This document shows, one piece after another, positions 16,737 through 24,398 of a DNA stretch of 27,502 nt. The stretch is from Armatimonadota bacterium (GTDB lineage Bacteria > Armatimonadota > UBA5829). The stretch is taken from the NCBI GenBank assembly GCA_023474015.1, contig JAMCYN010000094.1, positions 1 through 27,502 of the forward strand. The letters run 5' to 3'. The translations under genes and the position numbers were made by a program. The notes below the pieces were generated by a model. It searched no databases. It saw only the letters and a list, made by a program, of their open reading frames with translations, and was not told the DNA's origin. Position 1 is the stretch's first letter. Every line of letters begins with the position of its first letter.

Positions 16737-18269
16737 ATGAAAGTTCACCTTGTCCTCGACGAAGCGTCAGTAGAAGCTTCGAGTGGCGTAGGCTTTCACC
16801 TTAATCAGGCTGTGAAGCACCCGGAAAACCCAGTGATTGTGCCAGGCTTTCCGCACCAATGGGATGGGCTTCAGATCAACTGGCCAAGCGTAGTGCTATA
16901 TGATCGTGAGGAGAAGCTGTTCAAGTGTTGGTATTGCGGACAGGATGCGGCCCAATACGACGTGAATCATTACCCTGAACGGAAGGGCTTCGCAGCGTGG
17001 CTGGGTCGAATGTTGCGCAACGGCTACGCGGAGAGCATCGATGGAATTCACTGGGTTAAGCCGCTACTTGGACAGCACGAGCACCGTGGTGCTCCCACAA
17101 ACTCCATAGCGACAGATTACGAGAAGTCTGGAACTGGTAGAGGATGGGATCACTTTACAAGCCTTGTGGCAGTCTGGATCAATCCGAAGGCAAAGTCTGC
17201 AGATGAAAGGTATCTCGCGCTCTTTACCGAAATCGGCTCAGATGAGGAGGGCAATCGCACGTTTAAGGAGTTTCGTAAAGTACTTTACGCCTCTCCTGAT
17301 GGCAAGCGGTGGGCTCGCCGTACAGTGGCGTATGACGGCGGCTCTCCTGACGGAAAGCCCGCCCCCGGCATTATTGACATCAACAGCGTAATCTACGACA
17401 TGGACGATCCTGATCCGCAGAAGCGAGTGAAAGCCTACGGGCAGAGCGACCGACCGATCAGGCCGGGGCGAGGGAATCGCGGTGTCGCGATGGTCTACGG
17501 GTCGGATTTCTCTTCGCTTAGATATGATGGACAGATTGTTCTAATCGAGGGGCAGGAGCCGTATGAAGATGAGATTCACTGGAACACGGTTCGCAAGCTA
17601 GAGAATGGATACTATCTTATAGTTCACGACAGTAGCCGATTCGACTATGACAATGGCGTCGAGCCGCCGATTTCCGACATTCGGATCGCCATGAGCATGG
17701 ACGGGATAATCTTCCGCCGGATCCACCCGGATACTCCGATCATCTCGCGTGGAACTAAAGCAATGTTCGACGCAAACCAGTTGGTCAGCAGTTCCGCAGT
17801 CGAATTTGGGGACGAGGTGTTCATTTATTATCACGGCACGCCGTGCATCTATAGACCATGGCCGCACACGCCGGCAGGAGTGCCTCACGAACTGCGCGCC
17901 GCAACAGTTTATCCGACATTCATGGGGCTCGCCACTCTGCCGCGAGACAGGTTCGCTTACGTTGCGCCGGCAGGAAGGTCCACAGGGACTTTAGACATTA
18001 AATTATCGGATGTTCGCGAAGGTGGAGAGGTATGGTTGAATGCCGATGGGGATATTGACTCGTTCGGCCTGTCATTGCTCACCGACGACGATAAAGTTGC
18101 GGCCACCGGGCGATTAGGGGTGAAGCGTCTGAAAACGGTTTACCGCAATACTGTTTGGGACAGCGCGATATCCGCCGGAATCTATCGGCTGCGCGTCCAA
18201 CTGCGCGATTCTGCGCGGCTCTATTCTATAGGGGTGCTGACTAAGAATTATGCAGAAGATCAACGTTAG
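16737..18269 (+). CDS. Five-bladed beta-propeller glycosidase-like protein
   Basis: A 510-residue protein without signal peptide. Repeated blade signatures are visible: WPSVVLYDREEKLFKCWY, YAESIDGIHWVKPLL, YASPDGKRW, IAMSMDGIIFRRI and EVFIYYHG. This pattern (strand, short loop, S-x-DG-x-x-W) is typical of the GH32/43/68/130-type propeller superfamily. The last 90 residues are a beta-sandwich-like end (GEVWLNADGDIDSFGLSLL, then VQLRDSARLYSIGVL) often found attached in Planctomycetota-type relatives. Acidic residues that could act as catalysts exist in several blades, but I cannot assign them. AAAGGGGCGAG precedes the ATG by a few bases. The 141-base gap before it holds no recognisable gene. 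Probably acts on an intracellular oligosaccharide; family assignment within the superfamily is open. Confidence 0.72.
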   Translation: MKVHLVLDEASVEASSGVGFHLNQAVKHPENPVIVPGFPHQWDGLQINWPSVVLYDREEKLFKCWYCGQDAAQYDVNHYPERKGFAAWLGRMLRNGYAESIDGIHWVKPLLGQHEHRGAPTNSIATDYEKSGTGRGWDHFTSLVAVWINPKAKSADERYLALFTEIGSDEEGNRTFKEFRKVLYASPDGKRWARRTVAYDGGSPDGKPAPGIIDINSVIYDMDDPDPQKRVKAYGQSDRPIRPGRGNRGVAMVYGSDFSSLRYDGQIVLIEGQEPYEDEIHWNTVRKLENGYYLIVHDSSRFDYDNGVEPPISDIRIAMSMDGIIFRRIHPDTPIISRGTKAMFDANQLVSSSAVEFGDEVFIYYHGTPCIYRPWPHTPAGVPHELRAATVYPTFMGLATLPRDRFAYVAPAGRSTGTLDIKLSDVREGGEVWLNADGDIDSFGLSLLTDDDKVAATGRLGVKRLKTVYRNTVWDSAISAGIYRLRVQLRDSARLYSIGVLTKNYAEDQR

Positions 18270-18675
18270 ACAGGGAAAAAGATACGCATTCAATACACAC
18301 ATTAACGAGATACTCCTGCCTCGCGAAGAAGCGGAGAGCATGGAAGCGTTCTACGTGATCATAGAGCCGGGCAACTATACCCATTGTCACTCGCACTCCG
18401 ACACCGAGCAGTTGTACTATGTAATCTCGGGGAGCGGCAAGGCGGTGATCGTGTCCTCTAATGGCACTGCAGAGTTCGAGATGGTTCCGGAGGATGTTGT
18501 GCACGTTCCAAGGAACACGGAGCATCAGATATTCTGCACGAGCGCAGCTGAACCTCTAACCTATTTGTGTGTGGATGGCTTCCCGACCGGGAGACCGGCG
18601 GATGAACCTACGTGGGAGGATCATTATAAAGCGGTTGTCGAACTGCAGAAAATGCAGGAGTGCGCCTCTCCATGA
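18250..18675 (+). CDS. Small single-domain cupin
   Basis: A 141-residue cupin. Motif 1 is H45-x-H47-x-H49...E53 within THCHSHSDTEQLYYVISGSG and motif 2 is VPRNTEHQIF with H92, so a full 3-His/1-Glu-type metal site can be built. Such proteins are often sugar isomerases, epimerases or dioxygenase-like enzymes. The start overlaps the previous gene by 20 bases and the stop overlaps the next start (ATGA), so translation is tightly coupled. In this setting a role in handling a sugar or its derivative is likely but not shown. Confidence 0.85.
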   Translation: MQKINVRQGKRYAFNTHINEILLPREEAESMEAFYVIIEPGNYTHCHSHSDTEQLYYVISGSGKAVIVSSNGTAEFEMVPEDVVHVPRNTEHQIFCTSAAEPLTYLCVDGFPTGRPADEPTWEDHYKAVVELQKMQECASP

Positions 18676-19871
18676 ACACACTTCTGGTCGATAGATGCGC
18701 AGAGCTATACAGAAAAACGCTGATCGAGGATATAGTGCCATTCTGGATGAAGCACGCTATCGACAAAGAAAGTGGCGCCATCAACAACTGCTTGGACGAT
18801 GCTGGCAATCAACTGTCAAAAGACAGATATCTCTGGTCTCAGGGAAGAGCTCTTTGGACATTCTCGGCGCTCTACAACCGCATTGAGCCGAGGGATGAGT
18901 GGCTGGATGTTGCACACGGAATCTACAGGTATGTCAGCAAACATGGGCGGGACCTTGAGCGTCGATGGGTGTACAGGCTTGATGCAGAGGGGAATGTGCT
19001 TGATCCAGACATCAGCATCTATGTGGATGGGTTCGTCGTGAACGGGTTGGGAGAATACTACACCGCGACCAGTAACAGTGACGTTGCTCTCCTTGCATCT
19101 GACACGTATGATAATATTTTGTCAAGACTGCAAGACCCTGGCAGTTACCGCATTGCTCCATACTCAATACCCGATGGGATGAAGACACTTGGCATCCCGA
19201 TGATCTTCTCGTTCTGCTTCTACAACCTGGGCAAGGCGATTGGCAGGCCAGACATATCAGAGGTAGGTCGAATGTACGCGCAAGAAATCCTTACAGATTA
19301 CTACTCCCCGGAGAACGATGCCATTATGGAGTTCGTGGCACTAGGCGATAGGCGGTTCGACTTTTCGTGTGGGCGAGTTTGCATTCCGGGGCATGTGATC
19401 GAGGCGATGTGGTTCCTGATATCGATATTCGAGGAGACAGGCGACAGCACAAGCGTTGCCAGATGTTGTGAACTGATCAAGAAGCATCTTGAGCTGGGAT
19501 GGGACGAGGAGTATGGTGGCATCAGACTCGCCATTGATGTTGATGGTAGAGAACCTGTTGAGTGGCAGAAGCCTGACTGCAAGCCGTGGTGGGTGCAGGT
19601 CGAAGCATTGGTCGCTACGGCATATGCATATTTGCATACGGGATCGGAGTGGAGTTTGGACTGGCACAAGAAAGTGCAGCAATATGCCTACTCACATTAT
19701 CCCGTGCCGACTGGCGAATGGACGCAGTGGCTTGATCGATATGGCAATAAGGCTGAAACTGCGGCGCTTCCTGTGAAGGATCCGTTTCACCTTCCACGTG
19801 GATTGATATATCTGATGGATCTGTTTGAGCGAAGAATTCCGAAATGGATGGTGGCCGATGAATCGACGTGA
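18672..19871 (+). CDS. AGE-family sugar 2-epimerase / isomerase
   Basis: A 399-residue protein of the N-acylglucosamine 2-epimerase family, the usual length for this (alpha/alpha)6 barrel. Hallmarks: YLWSQGRALWTFSALYNR near the start, CIPGHVIEAMWFL with H241, KPWWVQVEALVA (W306, W307, Q309, E311) and DPFHLPRGLIYLM with H373. The two histidines correspond to the acid/base pair of AGE, cellobiose 2-epimerase and mannose isomerase enzymes. Expected chemistry is C2 epimerisation or aldose-ketose isomerisation of a free sugar or disaccharide. The ATG lies in an ATGA overlap with the cupin gene and has AGGAG 11 bases upstream; an upstream in-frame GTG is less likely. Confidence 0.9.
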   Translation: MNTLLVDRCAELYRKTLIEDIVPFWMKHAIDKESGAINNCLDDAGNQLSKDRYLWSQGRALWTFSALYNRIEPRDEWLDVAHGIYRYVSKHGRDLERRWVYRLDAEGNVLDPDISIYVDGFVVNGLGEYYTATSNSDVALLASDTYDNILSRLQDPGSYRIAPYSIPDGMKTLGIPMIFSFCFYNLGKAIGRPDISEVGRMYAQEILTDYYSPENDAIMEFVALGDRRFDFSCGRVCIPGHVIEAMWFLISIFEETGDSTSVARCCELIKKHLELGWDEEYGGIRLAIDVDGREPVEWQKPDCKPWWVQVEALVATAYAYLHTGSEWSLDWHKKVQQYAYSHYPVPTGEWTQWLDRYGNKAETAALPVKDPFHLPRGLIYLMDLFERRIPKWMVADEST

Positions 19872-21030
19872 GGCTATGCAGGCTCTGTTATCCGGGGATC
19901 GACTTGAATCAACTCCTCAGTGGCTGATGGCCTTTGCGAACACCCAACTCGCAGAGAGCTTGGTCCCGAAGGAATGCCACTACGATGGTTATGGTGAGTA
20001 CCCGTCCGAAGGCGCGTATTCATTCAGTAGTATGAGCGAGGCCAGGTTAGCCAAAGAGCTTGCCTTTAACCTATACATAGATCGCTGCGCATTCCCGGTC
20101 GGTTGGGGAGCCAATGGAGCATTCGGCCACGCTGGACCGGGCGAGTTCAACAAGCGGGTGATCGAGAAGAATGATGACTTTATGATCGTGGAGTACGAGA
20201 CGGGAGCCAAGCGGGAGGTTCGCTTCAATCCTCACTATGCGGATACGTTTTACCTACCTGTGAGGGACGAGGCGGACCTGAAAAAGCTGGAACTGCCCGA
20301 CCCGGAGGCCGATGAGCGTTTTGACGGGTTCGCGGAGGATGTGGCTTGGGCCAAAGCCCACGACGAGTGGACTGTCGGCTGGGTGAACGGTTTTTTTTCG
20401 GGGGTTCACTATTTTCTTCGGGGCTACGAGGAGTTCTCCGTGGACCTTATGCTGAACCCGCAGTTTGCCCGCGCGCTTGTAAAGAAGGCGGGCGATTGGA
20501 CTCTCGCCGTTGCGCGGAAAATGTGCGAAGCTGGAATAGATTGCATAGGCTTCTGCGATGATCTTGGAAGCGGACAATCAATGCTGATAAGCCCAGCGCT
20601 TTATCGTGAGTTCTTCTGGCCATGGCACAAGAGGCTATGCGATCTGGTCCACGACTTTGGTGCGGTTGTGCACATGCACAGCCATGGTGCGATCATGCCG
20701 ATACTCTGCGACATTGCGGAAGCAGGCATCGATATCCTGAACCCGCTGGATCCGGATGACTATATGCCGATGGCGGAGGTCCGCGATGCAATCGGGCCGG
20801 AAGTGATCCTCTGCGGAGGCTTGAATAAGCACTTCTTCGATTGGTCCAAGGATGAACAAGTCGAACATCTGCGCGAGGTAATCGCGAGCGGACACAAGTG
20901 TGGCCCTCACATACTGATGGATTCCGGGGGTATACCGACAAACGTGACGCAGCCCTGGTTTGAATGGTTTCTGTCGGCAAGCAAAGAACTTAGAAGACCG
21001 AATGTGAACAACCATGGAAATAATCGATGA
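19858..21030 (+). CDS. URO-D superfamily protein 3 (HMHSH variant)
   Basis: A 390-residue third URO-D-superfamily protein. It begins MNRREAMQALLSGDRLESTP, the usual opening helix. The later barrel strand reads VVHMHSHGAIMPIL, with H272, H274 and H276 around the position where methyltransferases carry H-x-C. The C-terminal loop is ILMDSGGIPTNV (D355) instead of a cysteine loop. This would allow a His-rich metal site of different composition, or none. HemE's arginine/GRY segment is absent. The start overlaps the AGE gene by 14 bases; an upstream in-frame TTG is less likely. A 401-residue frame exists with that TTG. Function unknown, probably sugar-linked because of its neighbours. Confidence 0.85.
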   Translation: MNRREAMQALLSGDRLESTPQWLMAFANTQLAESLVPKECHYDGYGEYPSEGAYSFSSMSEARLAKELAFNLYIDRCAFPVGWGANGAFGHAGPGEFNKRVIEKNDDFMIVEYETGAKREVRFNPHYADTFYLPVRDEADLKKLELPDPEADERFDGFAEDVAWAKAHDEWTVGWVNGFFSGVHYFLRGYEEFSVDLMLNPQFARALVKKAGDWTLAVARKMCEAGIDCIGFCDDLGSGQSMLISPALYREFFWPWHKRLCDLVHDFGAVVHMHSHGAIMPILCDIAEAGIDILNPLDPDDYMPMAEVRDAIGPEVILCGGLNKHFFDWSKDEQVEHLREVIASGHKCGPHILMDSGGIPTNVTQPWFEWFLSASKELRRPNVNNHGNNR

Positions 21031-21686
21031 TTTACTTGCTCGATCTTCTTGGAGTTGCTATCTTTGCCGTGACCGGCGCACTGGCAGCCGGCCGGAAGAG
21101 AATGGATATCTTCGGCATAGTCGTGGTGGCGATTGTGACGGCGCTCGGAGGCGGTACGCTGCGGGACATCATCCTGGGGAGCAGGAATGTCCTGTGGGTC
21201 TGTAACCCGACCTATGTGATCGTCGCTGCTGCTGCGGCATTGGCCACGTTCGTGTATCCTCGGTTCATAAAGTATTCGCAACTCGTATTGCTGGTGTTTG
21301 ATGCATTCGGGCTGGCGGTATTTACGGTCATCGGCTGCCAAAAGGCACTGGAGGCAAATGTCTCCAGCTACATCATAGCCGTACTAATGGGAGTCATGAC
21401 CGGTGTTGCCGGCGGAATAGGGCGTGATGTGCTTTGCGGCGAGATTCCACTTATCTTGCGCAGAGAGGTATACGCGACGGCTTCGCTTGTCGGGGGGGTT
21501 CTATTTGTCGGAATGTCTCGTCTGGGAGTAAATAAGGCCTGCACAACCGTAGTGGCGGCATCTATGGTGCTTGTGGTGCGGCTAGCGGCAATACGTTTCG
21601 GGCTTTCGCTCCCGGTGTTTGTGACAATGGATGCCAAGGCTTCGAGTCTTAGTTGGAGAGATGAAAGTGATTCTGACGAGAGATGA
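21027..21686 (+). CDS. TRIC-type (UPF0126/YicG family) membrane channel
   Basis: A 219-residue integral membrane protein with about seven hydrophobic segments and the pseudo-twofold hallmarks of the prokaryotic trimeric intracellular cation channel family: ALGGGTLRDIILG in the first half and VAGGIGRDVLCGEIPLILRR in the second. Members form homotrimeric cation channels; physiological roles in bacteria remain unclear, and some have been proposed to move small metabolites. It is joined to both neighbours by ATGA overlaps, so it is translated with the operon and is the only membrane protein inside it. Length fits the family. Confidence 0.92.
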   Translation: MIYLLDLLGVAIFAVTGALAAGRKRMDIFGIVVVAIVTALGGGTLRDIILGSRNVLWVCNPTYVIVAAAAALATFVYPRFIKYSQLVLLVFDAFGLAVFTVIGCQKALEANVSSYIIAVLMGVMTGVAGGIGRDVLCGEIPLILRREVYATASLVGGVLFVGMSRLGVNKACTTVVAASMVLVVRLAAIRFGLSLPVFVTMDAKASSLSWRDESDSDER

Positions 21687-22111
21687 ATGACAATCCGTAT
21701 TTCGCGTATCTTACGGGCTCGTGTCCGCAGTTCGAGAGCGGCGCTGTCTTGGTGCCGAGGTTGGGAGACCCGTTGATATTGGGAGGTCCCGAAAGTGAGC
21801 CTTTCGCAAAGCTCGATAGCGCTATCACTCGCACAAGAAACTTCCCCGTCTTCATGGTTCCCGATGAAGAATATCCGAACGCGACCATAATAAGCTTCCC
21901 GGAGCTTTTTGCCGAGTTGAACTCGATGCTCGGGCAAGTCCGACGTGTGGGTTTGGTCGGCGGAGGCAGGATGCCGGCTGAATGCTATAAGATCATCAGC
22001 GGATTTAGTGACGTCGAACTCGGCGCAAGAATTGAGACTGGCTACGAGATCACCGAGATTGGAGCTGTCCCATTCAGTCAGATAATGGAGCAAACCCTGC
22101 TCTCGAGGTAG
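21683..22111 (+). CDS. Stand-alone creatinase/prolidase N-terminal-like domain
   Basis: A 142-residue protein matching only the N-terminal domain of M24 family enzymes (creatinase, Xaa-Pro peptidase). The pattern is YLTGSCPQFESGAVLVPRLG, DPLILGGPESEPFAK, then a Rossmann-like strand RVGLVGGGRMPAECY and a final helix. In M24 enzymes this region is followed by a pita-bread catalytic domain of about 250 residues with five metal ligands; here the gene stops at that point and the next gene is unrelated. It begins in an ATGA overlap with the channel gene and is in good coding frame, so it may be a genuine single-domain protein rather than debris. Function unknown; the family call is based on pattern memory. 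Confidence 0.6.
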   Translation: MNDNPYFAYLTGSCPQFESGAVLVPRLGDPLILGGPESEPFAKLDSAITRTRNFPVFMVPDEEYPNATIISFPELFAELNSMLGQVRRVGLVGGGRMPAECYKIISGFSDVELGARIETGYEITEIGAVPFSQIMEQTLLSR

Positions 22112-22146
22112 GCAGCGAAGAGGTTGAATATCATCAATGGTGTCAA

Positions 22147-24342
22147 ATGCATGTTTTGAATAGACTTCAAACGTTTCTTGTCCGAAATAGCGAACTTCTG
22201 CCCACGGATGCTCTGGCGAACTACCTGGGCACAGATGAGGTTGTTGTCCAAGGCTGGCTTCGAGAACTCGGCTTGCCGGAGATGGAGACAGTGGATCGTG
22301 AGAGGGTGTTTCCGCTGGTCGTCCGGCGGAATCACGATCTGCTTCCCGATGAAGAGATCGCTAAGCTCCTGGGAATGTCGATGGGCCATTACCGCAGGAC
22401 GATGCTGGAGATGGACTACCTCGATATCAAAGTTGGCAACAAGCCTGCCGGCTTGACGGGTATCGAGGCCGACCGGGAAGGATGGAACGCATCGGCCGCC
22501 GCGCATTTCAGATCGTGCAGTCAGGGCTATTTCAGCGACTATATCGACTGGGAAAAACGCTTCGGTTTTCTTGACGAGTTCGCGCAGGTGGAAGAGCCTA
22601 TACTCACTGGGGGATCTGAGCCCGAGGAGCCTCGAATAGGGCTCAAAATGATGTACAGCTATACGGCGACGCACGGCGATTTCCTGCTCAGTGGCGAGGA
22701 GTTCTACAGCGAAGGTATACTCAGTCGCTTGCGAAACCGCGGGGTTAATGCCGGTTGGATGCCTGGGCTTCTTCGGGACCTCGCGCCAAGCGGCATCTTC
22801 CCCGAGTTCGGCGAAAGTCACGAGATTCGCATTGCCAACTTGCGCAAACAAGTCGAAAAAGCCCAAACCTACGGCATAAAGCTGTTTCTCTATCTGAACG
22901 AGCCTCGCTTTATGCCGGAGGAATTCTTCGATAAGTATCCCGAGTCGAAAGGTATGAGGGCACTTCAGGACAGCTACTACGGAATGTGCACGTCGGATCC
23001 CCGGGTTCGGGAGTGGCTCCACGAAAGCATTGCGTTCATTTTCTCGCAGGTGCCCGATCTTGGCGGAGTTGTAGTCATTAGCGCATCGGAGAATCGGACG
23101 AACTGCTATTCGCACTCGTCCTCGAACATCTCCTCCGGGCGGAACGTAATAGGCTTCGGAGACGAAAAGTGTAAGTGCACGTGCCCGCGATGCATGCAGC
23201 GAGGGGCCGAGGAGGTTCTGGCGGATGCAGCCAATATCTTCGGCGATGCGCTCGATTCGATAGGATCGGAAGCCGAGGTCATTGAGTGGGTGTGGGGCTG
23301 GGACTTCGTCTTGCCCGTGGACGCCGTTAAGAAAGCAATAGGAAAACTTTCAGATAGGGTCACGGTGATGGTGGACTGGGCCAGGCACACCAGGTTCAAT
23401 CTGTTTGGCAAAGAGGCGACCGTGATCGAATACACGCTTGCCTACCCGCAGCCTTCCGATTACGCTTTGGACATCATAGAAGCAACGAAGCTGCGCGGGA
23501 GAAGGGTGTTGTCCAAGTGCTCGTTGGTATCGACGGTCGAGATGAATGCTCTGCCTTATTTGCCCGTGTTGAGCAATGTGCAGGAACTGCTGCTGGCGAT
23601 CAGAGACAACGAGGTTGATGGCCTGTTGGGCTGTTGGATATTCGGCGCGTATCCGGGTCGAAACATGGAAATGCTGGCGCACGTAAACGACCCATCGCCA
23701 CTCGAGTCATTGGCGGCAAAATACTACGGCAGCTCGGCGTCGGAAGCCGTGAAAGCGTGGGATTGCTTCTCGTCGGGGATGAAATACTTCCCCACTATCA
23801 TATCCGTACTCTACCACAGCGCTCTCAACAGCGGACCGGGCGTTAAATTTCGCCTGGAGCCGGCCGGCTGGCAGTTCGGAATGGTGGCGGTGCCCACCGA
23901 GCGCATAGAGGAGATATGTAAGCCGCTGGGGTCTGACGTGGTAATCAAGGGATTTCGGAAATGCGCTGAGTCCTTTGCGCAGGGACTTGTCTACCTGGAA
24001 TACGCCACTCAGAACTCGGACATCGAGCAGTATAAGCAAGACAATCTGAGAGATCATGCAATCTGCAAAGCGTGCATGCTTCATATGCTGACAGCCGCCA
24101 ACCACGCAGAGTTTATTCTGACTCGCAACAAATGGTTGCTTTGCCCCAGCGATGACGCCTTGCGATCCTATCTCGTGCGGATACTAAGGGACGAACTGGA
24201 GAACTCGGAAGCCATGCTGGTGATCTCGAAATCCGACTCCAGGATCGGTTACGAAGGCTCTATCGGGTACTTCTACACTCCGTCAGAGATTATTGAGAAG
24301 ATCTATGATATTAGGCTCGCAGTGAGCGCTTTGGAAGAGTAG
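22147..24342 (+). CDS. HTH-like repeats plus probable TIM-barrel protein, uncharacterised
   Basis: A 731-residue cytoplasmic protein. Residues 1-100 hold two similar helix-turn-helix-like units: SELLPTDALANYLGTDEVVV and HDLLPDEEIAKLLGMSMGHY. The following part looks like a TIM barrel of the glycosidase type: RIGLKMMYSYTATHGDFLL, GIKLFLYLNEPRFMPEEF, GGVVVISASE and EVIEWVWGWDF. A cysteine cluster C342-x-C344-x-C346-x2-C349 sits where the secreted DUF4838 protein has C-x-C-x2-C, suggesting a distant common barrel. The last 180 residues are helical. No ribosome site is obvious at the ATG, which fits coupling to the gene 35 bases upstream. I do not know a characterised relative; a glycosidase-like role with an added protein- or DNA-contact domain is inference. 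Confidence 0.75.
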   Translation: MHVLNRLQTFLVRNSELLPTDALANYLGTDEVVVQGWLRELGLPEMETVDRERVFPLVVRRNHDLLPDEEIAKLLGMSMGHYRRTMLEMDYLDIKVGNKPAGLTGIEADREGWNASAAAHFRSCSQGYFSDYIDWEKRFGFLDEFAQVEEPILTGGSEPEEPRIGLKMMYSYTATHGDFLLSGEEFYSEGILSRLRNRGVNAGWMPGLLRDLAPSGIFPEFGESHEIRIANLRKQVEKAQTYGIKLFLYLNEPRFMPEEFFDKYPESKGMRALQDSYYGMCTSDPRVREWLHESIAFIFSQVPDLGGVVVISASENRTNCYSHSSSNISSGRNVIGFGDEKCKCTCPRCMQRGAEEVLADAANIFGDALDSIGSEAEVIEWVWGWDFVLPVDAVKKAIGKLSDRVTVMVDWARHTRFNLFGKEATVIEYTLAYPQPSDYALDIIEATKLRGRRVLSKCSLVSTVEMNALPYLPVLSNVQELLLAIRDNEVDGLLGCWIFGAYPGRNMEMLAHVNDPSPLESLAAKYYGSSASEAVKAWDCFSSGMKYFPTIISVLYHSALNSGPGVKFRLEPAGWQFGMVAVPTERIEEICKPLGSDVVIKGFRKCAESFAQGLVYLEYATQNSDIEQYKQDNLRDHAICKACMLHMLTAANHAEFILTRNKWLLCPSDDALRSYLVRILRDELENSEAMLVISKSDSRIGYEGSIGYFYTPSEIIEKIYDIRLAVSALEE

Positions 24343-24398
24343 TGCCTGCTACTGAATACTATGACGGAACGAAACCAGTAACGAAGGGTAGATCACAA

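Noticed and set aside
16598..16804. Small plus-strand frame (68 codons) in the gap before the beta-propeller gene
   Set aside because: It runs into the next gene in another frame, lacks a ribosome site and its composition does not look like protein.
22078..23115. Minus-strand open frame (345 codons) opposite the barrel protein
   Set aside because: No recognisable domain, and the plus strand carries a coherent coding frame across the whole span.
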